Positions 1-4,910 of a stretch of DNA of 5,711 nt are shown one piece after another. The notes under the pieces are model-generated. The model was not told the DNA's origin, searched no databases, and saw only the letters and a list, made by a program, of their open reading frames with translations. The stretch comes from JAKJBL01 sp964461335 (lineage in GTDB: Bacteria > Bacillota > Clostridia > Christensenellales > CAG-138), in assembly GCA_964461335.1 (NCBI GenBank), contig CAYWTY010000080.1:1-5711 (forward strand). Reading direction: 5' to 3'. The translations under genes and the position numbers were made by a program. Each line of letters opens with the position of its first letter. Positions within the stretch are counted from its first letter, which is position 1.

Positions 1-55
1 GTCAGTTATTATTTTATCTGACAATAGAGGTTTACACAATTTATTCAGCACTCTC
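1..55. mobile_element. Terminal part of an IS256-family (mutator-type) insertion sequence, continuing off the left edge
   Basis: On the minus strand the CopA reading frame loses all resemblance to P-type ATPases just after its Tyr-Asn-Thr. The DNA there starts GAGAGTGCTG and, 16 bases from that point, contains TTGTGTAAA. From memory, the terminal inverted repeat of IS256 has the same TTGTGTAAA block, also 16 bases from its tip, and TTTACACA near the ends is typical of the family. This places the element tip at 55. The family makes 8-9 bp target duplications, so GCAGTGTT (56-63) would be the copy on this side. An imperfect inverted repeat (GTCAG at 1-5 with CTGAC at 18-22) lies just inside the end. 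No transposase sequence is in the window, so family assignment rests on the end motif and the abrupt break in copA. A genomic rearrangement or assembly chimera is the alternative. Confidence 0.6.
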
Positions 56-2370
56 GCAGTGTTATAAGCAAATGCCCAAAACAAGTTCTGCTTAATAATT
101 CGGATTGTCCTTCTGCTTAAATGGATTGCTGTAGAAACATCCATCAGGTCACTTTTCATAAGCACAATATCAGCTGACTCCATTGCTATATCTGTACCTG
201 AGCCAATAGCTATGCCTATATCTGCCTGCGCAAGCGCAGGAGCATCATTTATTCCATCGCCCACCATTGCTACCTTACGGCCTTCAGCTTGAAGTTTTTT
301 TACCTCAAGGGATTTATCCTGTGGGAGCACTTCTGAAAGTACTTTTGAAATGCCCACCTGTTTAGCAATAGCTTGCGCAGTCCTTTTGTTATCGCCTGTT
401 ATCATAGCAACTTCAATGCCCATTTCATTAAGAAGCGAAATTGCTCTTTTGCTGCTCTCTTTCATGACATCCGCAACTGCTATGATACCTGCAATGCTTC
501 CGTCAACAGCAACAAACATTGGCGTCTTTCCTTCGTCTGCCAGGCGGTCAGTCTGAAGCTGCAGCTCTTTTAACTGTATTTGCTTCTCTTCCATAAGCTT
601 TTTATTTCCAATAAGCAAACTGTTTCCATCAATTGTTACTTCGATTCCCTGCCCCGGGATTGCCATAAATCGGTCTGTGCTCAAAAACGCAAGCTTTTCA
701 TTCTCTGCAGCACGTACTATTGCAGCGCCAAGTGGGTGTTCGGATACCTTCTCTGCAGATGCTGCAAGCTGCAAAAGGCGTTCACGCGTAATACTTCCTT
801 CTGTAAGTATATCAGTGACCTCTGGAAGACCCGCAGTTATTGTACCTGTTTTATCAAAAATAATAGTGTTTATTTTATGTGCAACTTCAAGCGCTTCGCC
901 GCCTTTTATAAGTATCCCATATTCAGCGCCCTTGCCTGTTCCGACCATAATTGCTGTTGGTGTAGCAAGGCCAAGCGCGCATGGGCAGGCTATAACTAAA
1001 ACAGAAATAAATTTCGTAAGAGCAAATGCAAGAGGCTGGCCTGCAAGAAGCCATGCAACAAAAACAATCACTGCAAAAGCGCTAACTGCAGGGACAAAAT
1101 AACCAGAAACAACATCAGCTAGTTTAGCTATGGGTGCCTTTTGCCCCTGCGCCTCCTCAACAAGCCTGATTATTTGCGATAGTGCAGTATTTTTACCGAT
1201 TTTAGCAGCCTCAACGTGAATAAAACCATTTGTATTTATGGTTGCTGCAAAGACCTTATCTCCAACTTTTTTATCTACAGGAATACTCTCGCCTGTAAGC
1301 ATGGATTCATCAACAGCTGTATTGCCAAAAACCACACTTCCATCAACAGGAACCTTCTCACCGGGTTTCACTAACAGGATATTCCCAACTTCGACTTCAT
1401 CAATAGGCAGCTCTATCTCCTGCCCATCATGCAAAACAGTCGCTGTTTTAGGGGCAAGACCCATAAGCTTTTTAATTGCATTCGAAGTTTTACCTTTAGA
1501 TATTGTTTCTAACATTTTCCCAAGCATTATAAGCGCAATTATTATGCCTGCAGACTCGAAATACAACCCTTCAACCATATGAATATCGCCAATGCTTATA
1601 CGGTAAGTCGAGTAGATGCTATAAATAAGCGCTGCGGAAGTTCCAAGCGCAATAAGTGAATCCATATTAGGGCTTCCTTGAATTATTGCTTTAAACCCTA
1701 CAGTATAAAAGCGCCTGCCTGCAATTACTATTGGCAGAGCTAAAAATAATTGTACAAACGCATATAAAAGCGGGTTTGCCATTGGCTCAAGGAATTTGGG
1801 AAACGGCAGGTTTGCCCAGCTAATCATAGGCGCCATTGCAATATAAAGCAGCGGAAGGCCGAATGAAGCTGCAACTATGAACCTTAACTTCATACTATGT
1901 ATTTCTCTCTCCTTACGAAGCCTGTCTTCATCAACATCAGTTTTTTCTATGGTCTTTGGTGTATAGCCAGCTTTTTCTATGCTGTGCTTTATTGCAGAAA
2001 GCTTAATTAGCTGCGGGTCATATTCGACAGCTGCCTTTTCAGCAGCTAAGTTAACTGAAACCTGTTTTACTCCCTCAAGCTTTGAAAGGACCCTTTCAAC
2101 CCTTTGCGAGCAGGCGGCACATGTCATCCCCTCAATCGGTATTATTACCTTTACAGTTTCCATTTGCTTTTGGCAGGTATACCCCGCATTTTCAACTACT
2201 TCGCAAATGTCATTTAGGGATGTAATAGCATCATCAAAGTCAACAGCAAGTTTTTCGCTCGCTAAATTTACAAAGGCGGACTCAACACCTTTAAGTTTTA
2301 ATACAGCCTTTTCAACTCTTTGCGCACAGGCGGCACATGTCATGCCGCCGATTTCTATATCCTTTTTCAT
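1..2370 (-). CDS. copA: Cu(I)-exporting P1B-type ATPase CopA, C-terminus replaced by IS sequence
   Basis: Pumps Cu(I) out of the cytoplasm using ATP. Two N-terminal heavy-metal-associated domains carry MTCAAC at residues 10-15 and 82-87. Four membrane helices lie at about 164-290. The actuator domain has TGES (359-362). Two more helices follow, with the CPC copper site at 462-464. The P-domain has the phosphorylated Asp of DKTGT (506), the N-domain has SEHPLG (543-548), and TGDN (658-661) and GDGIND (704-709) follow. Helix M5 begins near 755 and holds Tyr769-Asn770, copper-site residues. Native sequence ends at Thr771 (position 58). The next 19 codons stay open to the edge but read through apparent IS DNA. 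Two-HMA CopA proteins usually have about 800 residues, so roughly 40-50 are missing, including helix M6 with its MxxSS copper-site motif. The ATG at 2370 has AAAGG about nine bases upstream. It lies 58 bases after csoR and is probably co-transcribed with it. The pump is likely non-functional. Identity is very secure; the break is read directly, its cause inferred. Confidence 0.93.
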   Translation of the reverse strand, partial: MKKDIEIGGMTCAACAQRVEKAVLKLKGVESAFVNLASEKLAVDFDDAITSLNDICEVVENAGYTCQKQMETVKVIIPIEGMTCAACSQRVERVLSKLEGVKQVSVNLAAEKAAVEYDPQLIKLSAIKHSIEKAGYTPKTIEKTDVDEDRLRKEREIHSMKLRFIVAASFGLPLLYIAMAPMISWANLPFPKFLEPMANPLLYAFVQLFLALPIVIAGRRFYTVGFKAIIQGSPNMDSLIALGTSAALIYSIYSTYRISIGDIHMVEGLYFESAGIIIALIMLGKMLETISKGKTSNAIKKLMGLAPKTATVLHDGQEIELPIDEVEVGNILLVKPGEKVPVDGSVVFGNTAVDESMLTGESIPVDKKVGDKVFAATINTNGFIHVEAAKIGKNTALSQIIRLVEEAQGQKAPIAKLADVVSGYFVPAVSAFAVIVFVAWLLAGQPLAFALTKFISVLVIACPCALGLATPTAIMVGTGKGAEYGILIKGGEALEVAHKINTIIFDKTGTITAGLPEVTDILTEGSITRERLLQLAASAEKVSEHPLGAAIVRAAENEKLAFLSTDRFMAIPGQGIEVTIDGNSLLIGNKKLMEEKQIQLKELQLQTDRLADEGKTPMFVAVDGSIAGIIAVADVMKESSKRAISLLNEMGIEVAMITGDNKRTAQAIAKQVGISKVLSEVLPQDKSLEVKKLQAEGRKVAMVGDGINDAPALAQADIGIAIGSGTDIAMESADIVLMKSDLMDVSTAIHLSRRTIRIIKQNLFWAFAYNTARVLNKLCKPLLSDKIITD

Positions 2371-2428
2371 AAGTTCTGCCTTTCATATGTATAAAATAGG
2401 CTGCCTGCGAAACATTCGTTTTCGTTTG

Positions 2429-2776
2429 CTAAAGCAGTTTTTCAATGGTTTTAAGCAGTTCATCAACAACTTCTGTTTCCCCGTTTCTAATTTTTGCAAC
2501 AAAGCAGCCGCTTACATGGTTCTTAAGCACAAGTTTACTTATCGACGTAAGCGCAGCGCGTGCAGCCGCAACCTGAATTAATACATCGTCGCAATAAGCA
2601 TCCTTTTCTATCATACCCATTAAGCCTCGCACCTGCCCTTCGACACAGCATAACCTATGCAAGAGCTGCTTCTTGAACTTTTCTTCTCTTGCTGTAATTC
2701 TCTCAATACTATTGCCTGCAATAGTTACAAGAGAAGTATCGCATTCAAGCTCGGTCGAAATTTGCTTGTTTTCCAC
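2429..2776 (-). CDS. csoR: Copper-sensing transcriptional repressor CsoR
   Basis: All-helical CsoR/RcnR-family repressor that releases its operator when Cu(I) binds. The Cu(I) ligand triad Cys-His-Cys is complete: Cys62 in DAYC, His87 and Cys91 in NHVSGC, with the same 25- and 4-residue spacing as Cys36/His61/Cys65 of Mycobacterium tuberculosis CsoR. The EGQVRG signature of helix 1 is at 46-51. I chose the GTG at 2776 (115 residues) because GAGG lies six bases upstream. The longer frame from GTG 2788 would put its ribosome binding site inside the operator. Even so, the N-terminus is about 25 residues longer than the M. tuberculosis protein. Two adjacent cysteines (43-44) occupy positions that are usually basic or polar, just before EGQVRG. 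The gene sits directly ahead of copA with its own promoter and operator, so it is almost certainly autoregulated. No copZ chaperone gene lies between the two. Confidence 0.92.
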   Translation of the reverse strand: MENKQISTELECDTSLVTIAGNSIERITAREEKFKKQLLHRLCCVEGQVRGLMGMIEKDAYCDDVLIQVAAARAALTSISKLVLKNHVSGCFVAKIRNGETEVVDELLKTIEKLL

Positions 2777-2792
2777 TGCACACCTCACTACT

Positions 2793-2810
2793 ATACCCCC
2801 CCGGGGTTAT
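2793..2810. promoter_or_regulatory. Probable CsoR operator
   Basis: An imperfect dyad with A/T-rich edges around a G/C tract: read on the minus strand it runs ATAACCCC, three G, then GGGGTAT. CsoR and RcnR family operators have this form, with G/C tracts flanked by TA-rich ends. The site begins at about the expected transcription start of csoR and lies 17 bases before the chosen GTG codon, so bound repressor would block transcription of csoR-copA. Binding is inferred from the sequence pattern and from the adjacent csoR gene. Confidence 0.75.
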
Positions 2811-2818
2811 CTAATAAT

Positions 2819-2847
2819 AATATAACTTTCTTCCCTTTCTCTGTCAA
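2819..2847 (-). promoter_or_regulatory. Sigma-A-type promoter of csoR-copA
   Basis: On the minus strand the -35 box is a perfect TTGACA (2847-2842). A 17-base spacer follows, then the -10 box TATATT (2824-2819), one mismatch from consensus. Transcription should start near 2812, at the edge of the operator dyad, giving a leader of about 35 bases. A promoter this strong immediately ahead of a repressor operator fits a copper-inducible operon. Confidence 0.8.
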
Positions 2848-2925
2848 GCCTAAATAGCCAGCAGTTTTGAGAAAGCCACAGGCATAAGCCTTATTCAACT
2901 ATATTGGCTTAGAAAAACTATTATA

Positions 2926-2939
2926 TGTTTATATAAACA
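2926..2939. repeat. Perfect 14-bp palindrome
   Basis: TGTTTATATAAACA is an exact palindrome in the 107-base gap between the hydrolase stop codon and the csoR promoter, 15 bases beyond that stop. As RNA it could form only a weak A/U hairpin. On the minus strand a TTTTT run follows eight bases later, so a poor terminator for the hydrolase transcript is possible. A protein-binding site is the other option. Neither can be decided from sequence alone. Confidence 0.4.
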
Positions 2940-2954
2940 GAAGAAATGAGCAAC

Positions 2955-4103
2955 TTAACCATACTTTTTTAAGTATTCCTCAACGCCGAACTTGCGTATA
3001 AGCGCACGAATAGTCGCAGGCCCTGCCACACCATCTGCTTCAAGCCCTGCTTTTGTTTGAAACTCAATTAAAGCATCTTTTGTTGTGATGCCAAAATAGC
3101 TATCCGCCTTTACCTTGTAGCCAAGTTTATTAAGCATGTACTGTACTCGTGAAACCCGTTTTTCAGGTTTACCGCCATACTGAGGCCATTTATATATACG
3201 CTCGTAAAGCGCAGGAGGAATATCTGCGTTTCGCTTGCGTCCGCTATAACTCTCCCTGTAGAAACAATGAGCGCCTATTTTTGCATAAAATCTATGGCTG
3301 CCCCAGTTCTCACCTTCCGACCTGTTTGAATGGAAATAGTAAATATCTTGCGGCAAAACCCAGACTTCTTTTTCAAGCACTTGTTTTGCTGCTGAAAAAC
3401 AGGATGAATTCGGTCGTATAGAGGAGGAATACCCAGTAAACTGATTTGGTGCCATTATAACAGCTTTTATTGAGTTGCCCGGGAAACCGCGCGCCAGCAC
3501 ACGGTTCATTACTACGTTCGCAACTGCAATTTTACCTTTTGTTGATTCTCCGCGGGCTTCGCCATAAATAAGCTGCGCAAGCATATAAATATCATCTTCG
3601 GTATATTCATAATGGTTGGACGAATAGCCAAAATCACCATAATATTCTTTAGCTTCGAGCATGTAGTAATCTACAAGCTTATCCATATCCACAGGTTTAG
3701 GCGTTGGCGAAGGGGTTACCTGTTCAGCTATTTGGGTTTGCTCTTTAGCTTCTTTAATTGGGTCTGGTTTTGGGGCAGAAACTACGGGCGATGGCTCTTT
3801 TATTTCAAGAATACTTTCATTTGGAGCCTGCTCAGGTTCAACTTCTTGGGCTATGGCCGGTTCATTATCCGTAAAATCTATAATTGAAGCATGATTTTGC
3901 TCCTGCATAGCGGAAGCACTAGGTTCCTTTGCAGGCTTGCCAAAAAGCGCAAAAAACAGACCTGGCACAGCCAGCGCTGCAAATAAAAAATACATCTTAT
4001 TTCTTTTATTTGCACTGTACCTTCGCCCTGTCTTCTTCACTATATTGATACACCGCCTGTATAACCTAAACAAGCTCGTAGATGTATATGGTTTTCGCAA
4101 CAT
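2955..4103 (-). CDS. Membrane-anchored SleB-type cell-wall hydrolase with C-terminal peptidoglycan-binding domain
   Basis: Predicted peptidoglycan hydrolase (382 residues) acting outside the membrane. The first 36 residues are strongly basic. One hydrophobic helix (about 37-55) follows, suggesting a signal anchor with the rest outside. Residues 60-140 are a Pro/Glu-rich linker. Residues 168-285 match the SleB/CwlJ Hydrolase_2 fold: LAQLIYGEARGE (175-186) holds the conserved Glu182 expected to be catalytic, followed by VANVVMNRVL, PNQF and the YYFHSN block. Residues 316-373 form a PG_binding_1 repeat (VQYMLNKLGY, FGITTKDALIEFQ, DGVAGPATIRAL). Classical SleB has the binding domain first and the catalytic domain last, so this order is reversed. 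A role in spore germination, sporulation or vegetative wall turnover is possible; no partner such as ypeB is beside it. The ATG at 4103 follows AAAGGAG with only three bases of spacing. An alternative start at Met37 would remove the basic tail. Confidence 0.85.
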   Translation of the reverse strand: MLRKPYTSTSLFRLYRRCINIVKKTGRRYSANKRNKMYFLFAALAVPGLFFALFGKPAKEPSASAMQEQNHASIIDFTDNEPAIAQEVEPEQAPNESILEIKEPSPVVSAPKPDPIKEAKEQTQIAEQVTPSPTPKPVDMDKLVDYYMLEAKEYYGDFGYSSNHYEYTEDDIYMLAQLIYGEARGESTKGKIAVANVVMNRVLARGFPGNSIKAVIMAPNQFTGYSSSIRPNSSCFSAAKQVLEKEVWVLPQDIYYFHSNRSEGENWGSHRFYAKIGAHCFYRESYSGRKRNADIPPALYERIYKWPQYGGKPEKRVSRVQYMLNKLGYKVKADSYFGITTKDALIEFQTKAGLEADGVAGPATIRALIRKFGVEEYLKKYG

Positions 4104-4160
4104 GCTCTCCTTTGTTGTATTGGCTTAGCTGCTTTTACCTTGTGCATACATATCAGGCTA

Positions 4161-4189
4161 ATTATATCATTGTTCAGCGCTTTTTCTAC
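4161..4189 (-). promoter_or_regulatory. Candidate promoter of the wall-hydrolase gene
   Basis: On the minus strand a perfect -10 hexamer TATAAT (4166-4161) lies 57 bases before the ATG at 4103. The -35 position 17 bases upstream (4189-4184) is poor, with no TTGACA-like sequence, so the promoter is either weak or activator-dependent. I did not see a convincing sporulation-sigma promoter, but those motifs are hard to exclude by eye. Confidence 0.35.
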
Positions 4190-4230
4190 ATTTAACTTCG
4201 ATTGTTTTAAAAAGCTTAATACTTGCAGCA

Positions 4231-4258
4231 TAAGCACAAATTGCGTATATCATGCTTA
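4231..4258. repeat. Short inverted repeat in the divergent intergenic region
   Basis: TAAGCA (4231-4236) and TGCTTA (4253-4258) are exact inverted arms separated by 16 bases. The plus-strand arm is followed by a five-T run at 4261-4265. A related half, GCTTAAT, occurs at 4214-4220 and again at 4254-4260, exactly 40 bases apart. The site lies between the two divergent candidate promoters. It may be a regulator site or chance in A/T-rich DNA. It is not a good terminator because the arms are short and no gene ends upstream. Confidence 0.3.
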
Positions 4259-4298
4259 ATTTTTTCATTCATATATTATTTTAAACCAGGTTTTGGTT

Positions 4299-4327
4299 GT
4301 TACACAATTAGGTGAATGTGGTAAGAT
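4299..4327 (+). promoter_or_regulatory. Candidate promoter of the cupin-rubredoxin-hcp operon
   Basis: GTTACA (4299-4304) resembles a -35 box at four of six positions. After a 17-base spacer comes TAAGAT (4322-4327), four of six to TATAAT, preceded by TG plus one base, an extended -10. The expected start near 4334 gives a leader of about 30 bases before the cupin ATG. Both hexamers are imperfect, so an activator may be needed. The short dyad TTGT-TAC-ACAA (4297-4307) overlaps the -35 box and could be half of a regulator site. Confidence 0.45.
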
Positions 4328-4364
4328 TAAAGTGTATCTGAATAACAAGAAAAGGAGAATATGC

Positions 4365-4679
4365 ATGGTTGAACAGGTCTTTAAGTTCTCAACTGGAGAC
4401 GAAAAAGCAATTGAGAAAGTTATATTCGACGAAAACATTCACTACCTTCATATGGTCTTCAATAAAGACGAGGGCCTGCCTGAACACTTTTCAAATTCGA
4501 ATGTTTATATGACAGTAGTGCGCGGCGAGCTTTCCATAGGCCTTGATGAACAGGATTTCCACGAATATGGAGCAGGTACGCTTCTAAAAATCCCCTTTAA
4601 AACTAAAATGAATGTACAAAATAGGAACGAGGCTACTTTAGAGCTTATAGTGGTAAAAGCGCCTGCGCCAAAAGTTTAG
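4365..4679 (+). CDS. Small single-domain cupin protein of unknown function
   Basis: 104-residue protein with the size and strand-rich pattern of a single conserved beta-barrel (cupin_2-like). The first cupin motif is recognisable around LPEHFSNSNVYMTVVRGEL (38-56), with His41 and the RGEL turn. The second motif is GAGTLLKIP (69-77) but lacks its usual histidine: KTKMNVQN stands where a His would be expected. The usual three-His/one-Glu metal site is therefore incomplete, and a metal-dependent enzyme is doubtful. A sensor, ligand-binding or structural role is possible. I chose the ATG at 4365 because GGAG ends seven bases before it; a longer in-frame start at 4293 lies inside the candidate promoter. 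Rubredoxin follows after 55 bases with no visible terminator, suggesting co-transcription with rubredoxin and hcp. The fold assignment is good; the substrate and role are not known. Confidence 0.78.
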   Translation: MVEQVFKFSTGDEKAIEKVIFDENIHYLHMVFNKDEGLPEHFSNSNVYMTVVRGELSIGLDEQDFHEYGAGTLLKIPFKTKMNVQNRNEATLELIVVKAPAPKV

Positions 4680-4734
4680 TGAGCATAAATAAGGTATCTA
4701 ATAAAAATAAACAATACAAATGGAGGATAATAAA

Positions 4735-4899
4735 ATGAAGAAATACAGATGCATTCCCTGCGGTTACATTTACGACCCGGAGTTGGGCGATGTTGATAGC
4801 GGAATTGAGCCAGGCACATCATTTGAGGATTTACCCGATGACTGGCAATGCCCAATCTGCTTCGTAGGCAAAGATGATTTTGAACAGGTAGAAGAGTAA
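4735..4899 (+). CDS. Rubredoxin
   Basis: 54-residue one-electron carrier with a mononuclear Fe(Cys)4 site, the same length as Clostridium pasteurianum rubredoxin. The two ligand loops are C6-I-P-C9-G-Y and C39-P-I-C42. Tyr4, Tyr11, Tyr13, Phe30, Trp37 and Phe49 supply the usual aromatic core, and PDDW precedes the second loop. The residue after Cys42 is Phe43, where rubredoxins nearly always have Gly; this loop helps set NH-to-sulfur hydrogen bonds and redox potential. Position 8, next to the iron site, is Pro. The ATG at 4735 has GGAGG eight bases upstream. hcp starts 11 bases after the stop, and its ribosome binding site overlaps the stop codon, so the two genes are very probably co-transcribed. 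Rubredoxin is then a plausible electron donor to Hcp, though ferredoxin or an NADH-linked reductase could do this instead. Confidence 0.96.
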   Translation: MKKYRCIPCGYIYDPELGDVDSGIEPGTSFEDLPDDWQCPICFVGKDDFEQVEE

Positions 4900-4910
4900 G
4901 GAGAAAACCA

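Noticed and set aside
350..1582. Several plus-strand open frames of 66 to 141 codons (for example 580-999, 677-1102, 1238-1582)
   Set aside because: They lie antisense within copA, whose minus-strand frame shows every P-type ATPase motif without interruption. Their translations are low-complexity Ser/Ala/Thr or Cys/Lys-rich, have no recognisable domain, and lack good ribosome binding sites.
2405..2424. Small hairpin between csoR and copA as an attenuator or processing site
   Set aside because: The arms are five or six bases with a bulge and no T-run. It is too weak to separate from chance.
1979..2581. Plus-strand 200-codon open frame
   Set aside because: It is the complement of the duplicated HMA domains of copA and the end of csoR. 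Its internal similarity simply mirrors the two HMA copies.
2885..2911. TAAGCC…GGCTTA inverted repeat as a terminator for the hydrolase gene
   Set aside because: Only six pairs around a 15-base loop, and no T-run follows on the minus strand.
3149..4128. Plus-strand open frames inside the hydrolase gene (3149-3421, 3612-3887, 3937-4128)
   Set aside because: They are antisense to a gene with clear domains and show no motif or start signal of their own.
4040..4237. Minus-strand 65-codon frame overlapping the hydrolase start, as a possible leader peptide
   Set aside because: It overlaps the hydrolase start in another frame, covers its candidate promoter and has no recognisable domain. The AAAGGAG before 4103 serves the hydrolase.
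4297..4307. Rex-, FNR- or HcpR-type operator upstream of the cupin-rubredoxin-hcp genes
   Set aside because: Only the short TTGT-TAC-ACAA dyad is present. It does not match a full dyad for any of these regulators with confidence, so it is kept only as a note under the promoter.
4293..4364. Longer N-terminus for the cupin, starting at 4293
   Set aside because: No ribosome binding site precedes 4293 and the extra 24 codons cover the candidate promoter. The ATG at 4365 has a well-spaced GGAG.
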